In this document: in pieces, positions 1 to 7,824 of the stretch
Numbering within the stretch: the first letter of the stretch is position 1
Layout of the letters: the number at the start of each line of letters is the position of its first letter
Source: a virus
IMG/VR virus record: IMGVR_UViG_3300025137_000266
Location: 1-25,336 of that record
DNA: 25,336 nucleotides
Reading direction: 5' to 3' (one strand)
The notes under the pieces: model-generated
Told to the model about the DNA's origin: nothing
What the model saw: only the letters and a program-made list of their open reading frames with translations
The model's database searches: none
Translations under genes and position numbers: made by a program

Positions 1-285
1 TCTACCTGCAAATCTTGGTTCTATATTCATGCCCAAATCCATCAAGTCTTTGTACGCTTGATAAGAGTCTTCAGAATATTTGTCTATTTCTTCATCATCC
101 GCTAAACCATCAACTTGTGGCAAAGCCGTATCTATTTTGTCTAGTCCTAATTTTTGTTGTATTAATTCATTTGCTTCTAAATCGTCTTTGGTAGATTGGT
201 CTTCAGTAATTTTTTGTGCCAATGTTTCAGGAGTGTCTTCAGCATTGCTTTCTAAATTAAAAATTTCTTCAAGTTTTTTTGTCAT
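1..285 (-). CDS. 16: Terminase small subunit gp16 (N-terminal part, runs off left edge)
   Basis: The reading frame opens with ATG at 285 and stays open for 95 codons to the edge of the window, so only the N-terminal part is present. The visible protein is acidic at first. It then has the stretch LDKIDTALPQVDGL (residues 49-62) and YQAYKDLMDLGMNIEPRF (76-92), a pattern I recognise from small terminase subunits of marine T4-like phages. In that family gp16 forms a ring that recognises phage DNA and stimulates the gp17 motor-nuclease during packaging. The gene starts 5 nt after the gp4 stop and has no clear ribosome site, so it is probably translated by coupling to gp4. gp17 would be expected further left. 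The assignment rests on motif memory only. Confidence 0.7.
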   Translation of the reverse strand, partial: MTKKLEEIFNLESNAEDTPETLAQKITEDQSTKDDLEANELIQQKLGLDKIDTALPQVDGLADDEEIDKYSEDSYQAYKDLMDLGMNIEPRFAGR

Positions 286-290
286 ACGTT

Positions 291-713
291 CTATTTAAAG
301 ATATCAGACTCGGTGATCACACGAAAGCGAATGCCTTTATTTTTGCACCATTTGTTAGCCGCTTCCCATTTTGCTCTATTGACCACATAGGCAGCTTGAT
401 TTTGTTTGTTTTTTCCTACTGATTCGAATTTGGCTTGATTGTTTGGTTTGACTTCTATTAACTCACCTTTTCTGGCGCCTGTTTTATCTTGGTATACTAG
501 AAAAAAATCTGGGACATAGATTGTGTTTCGACCAGTCAATGGATTTCTGTAAGGTATCTGTATAGATTCAGATGCCCATTGCATTATCGCCGGGTTGTTA
601 TCACAGAAACGCATGAATGCCCACTCCCATGATGATCTATATCTTGGGGTTTTTTTGCCTGCATACTTTTCCGGGTTTTTGGGTTGGTATAATCCTTGTG
701 CCCATTTAGACAT
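291..713 (-). CDS. 4: Head completion protein gp4 (gp50), TnsA/PD-(D/E)XK-like
   Basis: This 140-aa protein begins MSKWAQGLYQPKNPEKY and continues with YRSSWE, the characteristic start of T4 gp4 (about 150 aa), so the ATG at 713 is secure. A nuclease-like residue set is visible: Glu30 in SSWE, Asp69 in VPDFF and Glu87-x-Lys89 in ELIEVKP, the PD-(D/E)XK arrangement seen in TnsA-type endonuclease folds. In T4, gp4 acts after DNA packaging to finish heads so that tails can join; whether it cuts DNA is less clear. The start overlaps the stop of the upstream gene as TAATG, which suggests translational coupling, and gp16 follows 5 nt downstream. All putative active-site residues are intact. Confidence 0.9.
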   Translation of the reverse strand: MSKWAQGLYQPKNPEKYAGKKTPRYRSSWEWAFMRFCDNNPAIMQWASESIQIPYRNPLTGRNTIYVPDFFLVYQDKTGARKGELIEVKPNNQAKFESVGKNKQNQAAYVVNRAKWEAANKWCKNKGIRFRVITESDIFK

Positions 714-1156
714 TACGCTATGATGTTTCTAAATACGTGATCCTGTGCATCTCTATCGTTTTTGAAACCTATCACAGAAGTTTTATATCTGTATGCATTC
801 AAGATTTCAGCAACAAGTTGCGATAGGTCAGGTGCCCCAGTTTTTTTCAAAGTGTCTAACACAGTAAAAACATTCGCACCGTCTATTTTTGCTTGTTTCA
901 TTAAGACATATGCAATCGATTCTGCTGATTGTCTATCGTAATCTCTGCTTAAAAAGAATCCAACTGTGGCATCATATTGTGCACCATCTAATTCTGTTCT
1001 GTCTGCTTCCAATCCACTTAAAAATTCAACAATGCTCTGTGTGCCTTGTGCTTTTTTTACGCCCAGATTAGATAACGGTGACTTGCCAGTTGCACCATTG
1101 TTGTTTGTACCGTTGTTTGTACCGTTGCCTGAAGATGCTGTTGGTCCGTATGCCAT
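713..1156 (-). CDS. Small structural-module protein of unknown function
   Basis: I do not recognise this 147-aa protein with confidence. It has a low-complexity N-terminus rich in Gly, Asn and Thr (about residues 8-25), then a compact predicted alpha-helical domain (about 38-147) containing FLSGLEADRTELDGAQYD, an FTVLDTLKK helix and a NAYRYKTSVIGFKND segment. No signal peptide or membrane segment is visible. It sits between a tube-fold protein and gp4 and is joined to both by TAATG overlaps, so it is almost certainly made together with tail and head-completion proteins. A baseplate or tail-connector role is an inference from position. T4 gp53 also lies next to gp4, but I see no residue pattern that supports that identity. 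Confidence 0.6.
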   Translation of the reverse strand: MAYGPTASSGNGTNNGTNNNGATGKSPLSNLGVKKAQGTQSIVEFLSGLEADRTELDGAQYDATVGFFLSRDYDRQSAESIAYVLMKQAKIDGANVFTVLDTLKKTGAPDLSQLVAEILNAYRYKTSVIGFKNDRDAQDHVFRNIIA

Positions 1157-2556
1157 TAGTAAGAGTATCCTGATGATGATGTTACACTGCCAGTTGATGC
1201 ACCAGTTTCAGCATCGTTATTGTTAACAACTGTAGCAGAAGATTCCTGTAATGGTGCTTCTACAAATTTGTTGTATTCGCCAGGAGTGACTTCGTAAACA
1301 TACTGATTATTTCTTATTAATCCTGACAGTACTTTACCTGCATTTGATAGATATTGATTTTGTTCAGCATTAGGCAATGCGCCCCATTCAGTGTCAACAT
1401 CATTTATATCAATACTTGCGTCCAATCGATAACTTACATTTTTTGTAAACTTTAATTTTGCATTGTAATTTTTATTGAGATATATTTCTGCCTGTTTAGG
1501 ATTCAACGCAATTTTTCCTTTTGCTGTTTTTCCTACAAGGACTTTGCCTTGCACATTTTTTTCTATCTGTGTATTTGTTGTGCGTTGTTGTTTTAAATTT
1601 AACGGAAAAGAAACTCCTGGTTTAGATGTTGCGCCTAAGTTGTTGGTTCCGGCTTTAACAGCATCTTTTGCAATGCCTATAATTTCTTCACGAGTACCTC
1701 TAGTAGCCTTGCCTGATTTTATCTTCTGATATGTATTAATAGCACTCAGCCCGGCACCTAAAAAATTGCCAGATTGTAGTAGACTCCCTGTGTTTGTGAT
1801 GCCACCCAGCACACCAAATATACCGTCTCCTCCTGTTTGATTTGGAGAAGGTGAATTATCATAATGGAATGTTGCAAATCCTTGCGGATCGCCGCCAACT
1901 GCGCCGTTACGCATTAATACTCCAGAATAAGAAATAGAAAATCTATGTTCATTTAATCCTTGTCCATCTGCTTGATCCATAGATCCATTTGACCAATCGT
2001 TAACAATAGGATTCATCATTTTGTATTCTGTAAACAGTCCCCTGCTTAGTTGGAAAACAGATATAGAATTAAAAAATCTTGCATCGTTGCCGGTGTCTAA
2101 CCCGTACCTCAGTGGTGGACTGACATTGTCATAACCAGCCATCATGTATCCAGTTTGACCTAGATTAGTGTCTACAATATAGTGTTGGTAATAGGATTTC
2201 CAAAATGCTGTGGCCACATCGCCCATGTCGTCATGCAAAGTTATAGTGACTGGTTGATATGTGATACCTGTTTGCACATAATTTTTGAAGTTGTATTGAT
2301 TTTTTTGTTCAACGTTGAAATTGTATGATGGCAAATCAGTTCGTTTTACAATCATACCCAATTCAATTTTTTCAGAACCGCTCACTGCTGACCCAGTGGC
2401 TGCTGGATTGATGTTAAACACCACATGATATAAAAATTTATTTTTTGGAGACAGTTTGAAAGAATCATCTAGATACAGTCTAGCCGCATGTTGATAATCT
2501 TTCATGGTGTCGCCACCAACTAATTGTTTTAGAAAATTAGAGCGCCAGTTTGCCAT
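1156..2556 (-). CDS. Tail-tube-fold baseplate protein (gp48/gp54-like tube initiator)
   Basis: The 466-aa protein has an N-terminal domain (about residues 20-210) resembling the gp19 tube protein two genes upstream: a strand-rich segment FLYHVVFNINPAA, a YNFNVEQKNQYNFKNY stretch, then TYQPVTITLHDD, which parallels TWDPITINVRDD in gp19. In T4, gp48 and gp54 use this same fold to cap the baseplate and start tube polymerisation, so a tube-initiator role is the best guess. The C-terminal half contains a Gly-rich hydrophobic stretch near 245-275 and ends in a Ser/Thr/Asn-rich tail. The gene has its own late promoter box (CATAAATA) only 6 nt before the ATG and no ribosome site. Its stop overlaps the next start as TAATG. 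Confidence 0.55.
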   Translation of the reverse strand: MANWRSNFLKQLVGGDTMKDYQHAARLYLDDSFKLSPKNKFLYHVVFNINPAATGSAVSGSEKIELGMIVKRTDLPSYNFNVEQKNQYNFKNYVQTGITYQPVTITLHDDMGDVATAFWKSYYQHYIVDTNLGQTGYMMAGYDNVSPPLRYGLDTGNDARFFNSISVFQLSRGLFTEYKMMNPIVNDWSNGSMDQADGQGLNEHRFSISYSGVLMRNGAVGGDPQGFATFHYDNSPSPNQTGGDGIFGVLGGITNTGSLLQSGNFLGAGLSAINTYQKIKSGKATRGTREEIIGIAKDAVKAGTNNLGATSKPGVSFPLNLKQQRTTNTQIEKNVQGKVLVGKTAKGKIALNPKQAEIYLNKNYNAKLKFTKNVSYRLDASIDINDVDTEWGALPNAEQNQYLSNAGKVLSGLIRNNQYVYEVTPGEYNKFVEAPLQESSATVVNNNDAETGASTGSVTSSSGYSY

Positions 2557-2562
2557 TTTAAA

Positions 2563-2570
2563 TATTTATG
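2563..2570 (-). promoter_or_regulatory. Late promoter box CATAAATA, near-leaderless
   Basis: On the minus strand the box is followed by six bases (TTTAAA) and then the ATG at 2556. If initiation follows the T4 late rule (box at -13 to -6), the mRNA starts one base before the ATG. There is no Shine-Dalgarno sequence in between. Confidence 0.65.
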
Positions 2571-2588
2571 GCGTTTAAAAAAGTGGTA

Positions 2589-3215
2589 TTAAATTCCGCC
2601 GCCGGTAGCCGCTGTAGATATTGTTCTTGCTACTGCTGAACCAATTCCTGTTCCTCTAGGAGTTTGGATTGCATTATCGTATCTAACTGACAATGTAATC
2701 TGCACAGGCTCTGATGTTGCATAAGCAAGTGTACCATACTGAACGTTGTCTAAGTAACAACCATATAGTTCATAGGTCTCTAGCACAGTAGGAGTATTTG
2801 CTCCGTTACCACCATCAAGCATTTCAATTCTACCTGTAAATTTGTAGTCTTGTCCTGATGCCGCTGATGACTGTTCAAAGAAATCAAATTGTTTCTGTAA
2901 TTGTTCACCAACAAGTTTTGTAACTTCGTTGTTCACATCGTCTCTTACATTTATTGTAATAGGATCCCATGTGTGTTTACCAGCCATGTATACTCTTGAG
3001 TTATATGCATCAAGTGTAATTTGGTCAAAAGTAATATTTGGTCTTGTAACATCTACAACCTGCTTAGTAAGTTCAGATCTAGGAGTTGATATACCAAAGC
3101 CTTCAAGGATAATTCTAAACCTATATTGTAGTTTAGGCATTAAAAGGCCTTGTGAGCCTGATGATTGATCACTTGCTAGTGGTACTGTAAATTTTGATAG
3201 TGTTGATACTGCCAT
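2589..3215 (-). CDS. 19: Tail tube protein gp19
   Basis: This 208-aa protein matches the gp19 tail tube family in layout and motifs: LQYRFRIILEGFG near the N-terminus, ITFDQITLDAYNSRVYMAGKHTW in the middle, the WDPITINVRDD strand, and a C-terminal strand VQITLSVRYDNAIQ. Tube subunits stack as hexamers inside the sheath and form the DNA channel. It is a little longer than T4 gp19 (163 aa), partly from a Gly-rich C-terminal tail. The start at 3215 is supported by AGGAGA spaced 6-7 nt upstream. The gene lies directly after sheath gp18, the normal T4 order 18-19, but here the portal gene does not follow. Confidence 0.9.
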   Translation of the reverse strand: MAVSTLSKFTVPLASDQSSGSQGLLMPKLQYRFRIILEGFGISTPRSELTKQVVDVTRPNITFDQITLDAYNSRVYMAGKHTWDPITINVRDDVNNEVTKLVGEQLQKQFDFFEQSSAASGQDYKFTGRIEMLDGGNGANTPTVLETYELYGCYLDNVQYGTLAYATSEPVQITLSVRYDNAIQTPRGTGIGSAVARTISTAATGGGI

Positions 3216-3234
3216 TTGTTTCTCCTAGTATGAA

Positions 3235-3242
3235 TATTTACT
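3235..3242 (-). promoter_or_regulatory. Late-promoter-like box AGTAAATA before gp19
   Basis: The minus-strand sequence AGTAAATA is a weaker match to TATAAATA. It lies 19 nt before the gp19 ATG, with an AGGAG ribosome site between them, so this would be a leadered late transcript of about 14 nt. Read-through from gp18 is also possible. Confidence 0.4.
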
Positions 3243-3272
3243 ATTCAATTATTTTTTGCTGTACTTAAACCT

Positions 3273-6200
3273 TTAAAGGCCTAGTGCAGCTATCTCTCCT
3301 GTATTTTTAAGTCTAATCGGAATGAATATAAACTCTACTGCTTTCACAGGCTCAATAGCCACGTCTACATACAGTTCATTCCTGTCTATTCTTCCTGGTG
3401 TGTTGTTTGATTCATCACATACTACAGCAAAGTCGAATAGTGCTCTTTGTGCTGTTAATTCTAACAAGAATGATTCGATTGCTTGTCTAATTTCATTTCT
3501 TGTGAGTGCATCATTTGGCTCAAATATAAACGGTCTTGCAATCTTATCTAATTGCAGTCTTGTAAATGCAACAAGTCTTGCAACGTTTATTCTGTCTAGT
3601 GCAGATGGTGTTAGTTGTCTTGTTTTTTGTCCAAATGCAACTAAGCCTGCTCCTGTAACAAATGAAATTGGATTGATGTGTACACTGTATAGTGCATCTC
3701 TTAATCCTTCTGATACAGCAGTTGTTTCAAACTCGCCTTCTCCGTTAATGAAACCAACTGATGATGCATTATCAATAGCACCACGTCTAATACCTGCTGG
3801 TGCAAACCATGGAAACGCTACCTGATCATTGAATGCAATAGTTCTCATCATCATGTGTGATGAAGGTACAGCAACAGATTCACCGTTAAGGTCAGTGGTT
3901 AATCCCGGAGGATAGTACACACCTGTAAAGGAATCAGTAGTTACAAGTCCATCTTCTCCGTTATCAGCCGCGCCTGCTGTGTTGTTTGCATAGTTTGTAA
4001 TCTCAGTTGATGTTGGAGCCAATCTAAATGGAGTATCACCTAAAACAAATGCAGTGTCTTTTCTGTCTGCATTTAGAGTTTCTAAGTTAGAAATAAGTTC
4101 TGGATAGCCTGGAGCCGCAAGTAGATTGAACTCACGCTGTTCTTCTCTTAGAGCAGTAGTAGACTCAACTGTTGCCTTAAGTGCTGTCACAATCATATTT
4201 CTCTGTGCTTTTCTTCCCATAAATGGTGTACCATCTAATTTTAATCCTGAAACAGTAACCCATGCATCTTTTTCGGTAGGTAGTGTTGGATATGTTACTG
4301 TGCTTGGGAAATTAGTTCTATTAAAGTACTCATTTCTAAATGCTGAGACATTGTAACCTGAACGTCTTAGGTTAAATCCTAACATGCCTTTTGGATACAG
4401 TGCTGGCTCTGGAGCATCAATGTCTAGATATGTTGATGTCAGTAAGTCAGTAATTAAAGTTTCTTCGTTGACCACATCTTTTGTGCCATCTGAATGAAAT
4501 CTAAAGTCTGCAAACAGTATACCATCCTGTGAGGTTTGGTCACCGTTGTCGATTAACACAAACTGTGCGCCATCATTTTGTGATGAATCATATCTGTAAA
4601 GTCTTGGATAGTTTTCTAAGTCAGATGTGTCTAACCAAAGATCTCCATCAACAAGTGCTGTGCCGTCGGACTGTGTTGTTGGCTCTGATGCCGAAATAAT
4701 AGGACCAAGTGGGTCTGTGCCTGATAAATTAAATCCTCTAGCATCTGATGTGACATTTTGATATCCAGTCCAGGCAGAGCCGTTATGAATTAAAATGTCT
4801 ACTTCGTCAACAGTTGTGTTGTACCAATTTTGTAAATCTGCTGGATCTTTTGTAGGCTGATTCAATGACTGTATCGCTGTGTACACTGTGCCACTGTCTG
4901 GTCGGTTTGATACTGGTGTCCAAAGTGATGCCACAAAAGCAAATGTTCTATTTGCCTCAGTTTGATCTGCTGTGGATGAAAAGTCATCTTTATCGCCTGC
5001 TGGTGCAATGTACAAGTTCGCAATTTTCTCTGAAGCTAGATCTAAATTATCACCGTATGTGTTTGCAAAAGTTGTATTGTAACCTAAGTCAGCCATTGCG
5101 GTACCACTTACATCTGAGAAGTAAATTTGACCACCCAGTGCGTGTGATAGAGTAATTCTTTTTGAACTTGCATCATAGTTTGCACTAATGTTTGTAAAAC
5201 CTGCGGCTGATATGGCTGTGACAAAGTCATCTGCATCTTCACCACCGATAGTTACAGTTTTTGTTACTAACTGGTTGCCTGCTGAGATTGATGTGTTGCC
5301 TGTATCAAGAATAGTTTCTGCCATTCTAATTGTATCACCATCTGAAAAGCCTGCCGCGGTCTTTGTTGTTATTTTGCTTGAAGTAATTGCAGTTGCTGAA
5401 CCAACTCCTGCGGCTCTTCTAAAGACCACATAGTCAATTAATTCACCGGAATCTTGTGTAGAATCGTCCCACTCTGATTCACCAGTGTTTACTTGAACAT
5501 ATGTGTCGTTAACAGTAAGATTGATACCGCCACCTATTCTGTCTAACTGTTGAATTGCCTGTTCATGATTTTTGTACACAGGTGTTTCTTGTGATTCAAA
5601 CGCTCCTGCAGTCTCTGAGAATTTTTTCACAGCAAAGTCAGCGCCACCGTTTGGCTCTGTCTGTTGGATCCAAACTGACCCAGAAGGTCTTGGGAATGTG
5701 TCGCTTGTTCTAAAACCGTGATCTTCAGTGTGTTGTCCTATGAATACTTTAGGAATAAAATATCTTCCTGGTGTGATTCCAACATCAGTAAATGCTGTAC
5801 CAGCCACTTCGCTGATGATAATTGAAGACACTACAGCAGTTGTAGATGAGTCATCACCTGATGCTGAAGGAATAGCGTATATTTCCAATTTGCCATCAAC
5901 TGCCGCGGCACTTACACCCGACGCTGAATTATTAATCGCTGTTGCAAATGTTGTTACAGTGGTACCAAGTGTGTCAATTACTATGCCATTGATGCTTACT
6001 GAGTCAGCGTTTGTAACTGTTGGATTTGTTAATGTTCCTGTAACGGTTGCGTGTGCTGTTGCCCAAGATGCATCTGCAGTCGCAGAAGAAGCAGAGCCAA
6101 CCTGTACCCATGTGTTTGATCTTGTTTTGTAAAACAATCTGTTGAATGGATTTGTTGCCACTACAGCATAATCACCAATTGATCCAAAATCTGTTTTTGG

Positions 6201-6722
6201 TGCTGTGCCTGTCACATCGTCTGTGCTGGTTACATATTTTGGTGTGATCACTGTGAATGATTGTGTGGCTTCGTCCCACTCTTTAATTCCAAAAGATGTT
6301 GAAGCAAGGTCTAACCAATAAAATCCATCGCTAGGTGTGCCACCAGGTGCATCTGCTGATCCTGTTAAACTTGCTGTATCTATATTTGCTCTAATTACGA
6401 ATGCTCTGTTTGCGATGCCCAAGAAGGAGTAAGCGGCTTGGAGACCGTATTCATTTAATTCGTAACCTTGTATTGGTGTTCCTGATGCATCCGTGTAGAA
6501 TGTTGGATTACCAAATGTTTGGGTTAATTCTCTCTGTGAAGATATTAAAAATATTTCACCTGCATTTGTGCTCAGCGTACCTGTCGCTGTGCCTGTTCCT
6601 GTGCCTGATGTTTTGTTTTGGGATGTAGCCACTACTACTAGTGGTACTGCTCCTGGGATACCTGGCACATAGAATGATTCATCTACTACGGTAACCTCTA
6701 CTCCTGGTGATATTAAAGCCAT
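3273..6722 (-). CDS. 18: Contractile tail sheath protein gp18
   Basis: The N-terminus MALISPGVEVTVVDESFY and the C-terminus with VDVAIEPVKAVEFIFIPI are hallmark sheath sequences, so the start at 6722 and the end are secure. At 1149 aa it is much longer than T4 gp18 (659 aa). The extra length lies in the middle. Two related inserts are visible at about residues 236-316 and 487-550, each with a FATAIN/FVTAIS segment followed by a (V)(A/S)GTA(F/M)(T/A)D(V/L)G element that resembles flagellar hook IN-type domains. A further stretch near 677-726 has the form LYRYDSSQNDG. Extra domains of this type probably decorate the outside of the sheath. A strong AAGGAG precedes the ATG by 10 nt, downstream of a TATAAATA box. 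Confidence 0.95.
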   Translation of the reverse strand: MALISPGVEVTVVDESFYVPGIPGAVPLVVVATSQNKTSGTGTGTATGTLSTNAGEIFLISSQRELTQTFGNPTFYTDASGTPIQGYELNEYGLQAAYSFLGIANRAFVIRANIDTASLTGSADAPGGTPSDGFYWLDLASTSFGIKEWDEATQSFTVITPKYVTSTDDVTGTAPKTDFGSIGDYAVVATNPFNRLFYKTRSNTWVQVGSASSATADASWATAHATVTGTLTNPTVTNADSVSINGIVIDTLGTTVTTFATAINNSASGVSAAAVDGKLEIYAIPSASGDDSSTTAVVSSIIISEVAGTAFTDVGITPGRYFIPKVFIGQHTEDHGFRTSDTFPRPSGSVWIQQTEPNGGADFAVKKFSETAGAFESQETPVYKNHEQAIQQLDRIGGGINLTVNDTYVQVNTGESEWDDSTQDSGELIDYVVFRRAAGVGSATAITSSKITTKTAAGFSDGDTIRMAETILDTGNTSISAGNQLVTKTVTIGGEDADDFVTAISAAGFTNISANYDASSKRITLSHALGGQIYFSDVSGTAMADLGYNTTFANTYGDNLDLASEKIANLYIAPAGDKDDFSSTADQTEANRTFAFVASLWTPVSNRPDSGTVYTAIQSLNQPTKDPADLQNWYNTTVDEVDILIHNGSAWTGYQNVTSDARGFNLSGTDPLGPIISASEPTTQSDGTALVDGDLWLDTSDLENYPRLYRYDSSQNDGAQFVLIDNGDQTSQDGILFADFRFHSDGTKDVVNEETLITDLLTSTYLDIDAPEPALYPKGMLGFNLRRSGYNVSAFRNEYFNRTNFPSTVTYPTLPTEKDAWVTVSGLKLDGTPFMGRKAQRNMIVTALKATVESTTALREEQREFNLLAAPGYPELISNLETLNADRKDTAFVLGDTPFRLAPTSTEITNYANNTAGAADNGEDGLVTTDSFTGVYYPPGLTTDLNGESVAVPSSHMMMRTIAFNDQVAFPWFAPAGIRRGAIDNASSVGFINGEGEFETTAVSEGLRDALYSVHINPISFVTGAGLVAFGQKTRQLTPSALDRINVARLVAFTRLQLDKIARPFIFEPNDALTRNEIRQAIESFLLELTAQRALFDFAVVCDESNNTPGRIDRNELYVDVAIEPVKAVEFIFIPIRLKNTGEIAALGL

Positions 6723-6746
6723 TTGTCGTTTACTCCTTGTTGCGAA

Positions 6747-6754
6747 TATTTATA
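6747..6754 (-). promoter_or_regulatory. Late promoter TATAAATA for gp18 (leadered)
   Basis: A perfect minus-strand TATAAATA lies 24 nt before the gp18 ATG, with AAGGAG between. The predicted mRNA has a leader of about 19 nt carrying the ribosome site. It is the leadered counterpart of the near-leaderless promoters elsewhere in this window. Confidence 0.7.
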
Positions 6755-6803
6755 GCGATTGGACTGATTTATTAAAAGAAATAAAGAGTGCCAAAAAGGT
6801 GCA

Positions 6804-6811
6804 TATAAATA
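6804..6811 (+). promoter_or_regulatory. Late promoter TATAAATA for the HNH-like gene, near-leaderless
   Basis: A perfect plus-strand TATAAATA is followed by AGTAC and then an in-frame GTG at 6817. The T4 rule puts the transcript start exactly on that GTG. The box would lie inside the coding region if the earlier GTG at 6799 were used, so it decides the start. Confidence 0.6.
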
Positions 6812-6816
6812 AGTAC

Positions 6817-7182
6817 GTGCTTTATTCAAACGGATCAACAAGACCTTTGTGTCAAGAGTGTAATAGCAAGCCGGCTGCCTACAACTACCGTCGAAGCAAT
6901 AAAGTTTATTACAGAAAAAAATGTGATGCATGTATAAGAAAATCCTCCACATCAACAATTACTACTCCGGCATGGCAACGTGCAGGTTATACAAAAAAAT
7001 CAAATTGTGAGATGTGTGGGTTCACAGCACAGCACCCATATCAATTGGATGTACATTACATAGATGGCAATATGACAAACAATGGCAATGGAAACCTTAA
7101 AACTGTGTGTGCAAATTGCAACAGACTCATACATGTAAAAAAACAAAAATGGCGTCAGGGTGATCTGGTTGCTGATCGCTAA
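6817..7182 (+). CDS. HNH-like zinc-binding protein, probably catalytically degenerate
   Basis: This small basic protein (121 aa from GTG 6817) carries four Cys pairs: LCQEC, KKCDAC, CEMC and CANC. The second half reads VHYIDGNMTNN followed by NLKTVCANCNRLIH, the outline of an HNH nuclease zinc finger (usually VHHIDGN...NL..LC..CH). The second His of the HH pair is Tyr and the His after the last Cys is Asn, so the metal-binding scaffold is kept while the catalytic site looks damaged. I recall similar small proteins in marine T4-likes. It may be a structural or DNA-binding zinc protein, or a relic of a homing endonuclease. The frame is also open from a GTG at 6799, but the late box favours 6817. 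Its stop overlaps the convergent gp1 stop by 4 nt. Confidence 0.7.
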   Translation: MLYSNGSTRPLCQECNSKPAAYNYRRSNKVYYRKKCDACIRKSSTSTITTPAWQRAGYTKKSNCEMCGFTAQHPYQLDVHYIDGNMTNNGNGNLKTVCANCNRLIHVKKQKWRQGDLVADR

Positions 7183-7793
7183 AACAACATTGCCGGCATA
7201 AGTTTAAGTTTCATAGATATTTCAACCTGCTTATGAAGATCTTCTAAAGTTGAATTATTATAAATTGTTATGTCAAAATCAGTGTTTGCCCATGCCCATT
7301 CAGATGCATGAATGTCAGTAGGTTCAATATTCTTGTCCTTGTAATCTGTAAACCACTGCGGGTCTTGTCCTCTTTTTACAGTGACCATGTGTCCTTTAAG
7401 TGTTTTGATCATTTTGACTTCATTAGGAAAACGGACATCTGGTATTACCCAATTTTGTTGTGGATGGTCCATAATTTTTTGTTTGACTAGGCTGACCCAG
7501 ATACCATCAAAAAAACCATGTCTCATACATTCAGTACCGAATACTTGTAAAACATATCTTGGTGTTATTTCTTGTTGAAGTTCCTCTGTCCAGAAAGCGT
7601 CAGGCTGTTCTCGCCAATTGCGACCTTCTGCAGTGTCACCTTCCAACATGTCTCTTGGCCAGTTAAACACAGAAGCAACACCATCTTTCAGTTTATCTGC
7701 AAAACTAATTTTTTGGAAATTATGTTTTTCAACAAGAGTGTCCGCAACAGTGCCTTTGCCTGAGCCTATCAAGCCGCATAATCCTATAAGCAT
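7179..7793 (-). CDS. 1: Deoxynucleoside monophosphate kinase (T4 gp1-like)
   Basis: The 204-aa protein starts with a P-loop, GLIGSGKGT (residues 7-15), followed by FADKLKDGVASVFNWPRDMLEG, a lid-like region with YVLQVFGTECMR, and VIPDVRFPNE. This is the pattern of T4 gp1-type dNMP kinases (T4 gp1 is about 241 aa), which phosphorylate dGMP, dTMP and, in T4, hydroxymethyl-dCMP to diphosphates for phage DNA synthesis in the cytoplasm. It lies 31 nt after the gp13 stop on the same strand, so it is probably co-transcribed with late genes even though the T4 enzyme is an early product. No clear ribosome site precedes the ATG (only TAAGA). The 3' end overlaps the HNH-like gene by 4 nt. Confidence 0.85.
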   Translation of the reverse strand: MLIGLCGLIGSGKGTVADTLVEKHNFQKISFADKLKDGVASVFNWPRDMLEGDTAEGRNWREQPDAFWTEELQQEITPRYVLQVFGTECMRHGFFDGIWVSLVKQKIMDHPQQNWVIPDVRFPNEVKMIKTLKGHMVTVKRGQDPQWFTDYKDKNIEPTDIHASEWAWANTDFDITIYNNSTLEDLHKQVEISMKLKLMPAMLF

Positions 7794-7824
7794 GTCTTAG
7801 TATAAAATATTTTAAAAAGAAAGT

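Noticed and set aside
3270-3290. CCTTTAAAGG palindrome at the gp18 3' end as a terminator
   Set aside because: The stem is short, overlaps the stop codon and has no T-run after it.
3322-6132. Plus-strand frames opposite the sheath gene
   Set aside because: The sheath gene is unmistakable on the minus strand from end to end; these have no promoter or family features.
6713-6958. Minus-strand 81-codon frame between gp18 and the HNH-like gene
   Set aside because: It overlaps the gp18 promoter and most of the Cys-rich HNH-like gene, and has no recognisable features.
7801-7813. AT palindrome TAAAATATTTTA between gp13 and gp1 as a terminator or operator
   Set aside because: It is made only of A and T, lacks a GC stem and is easily explained by base composition.
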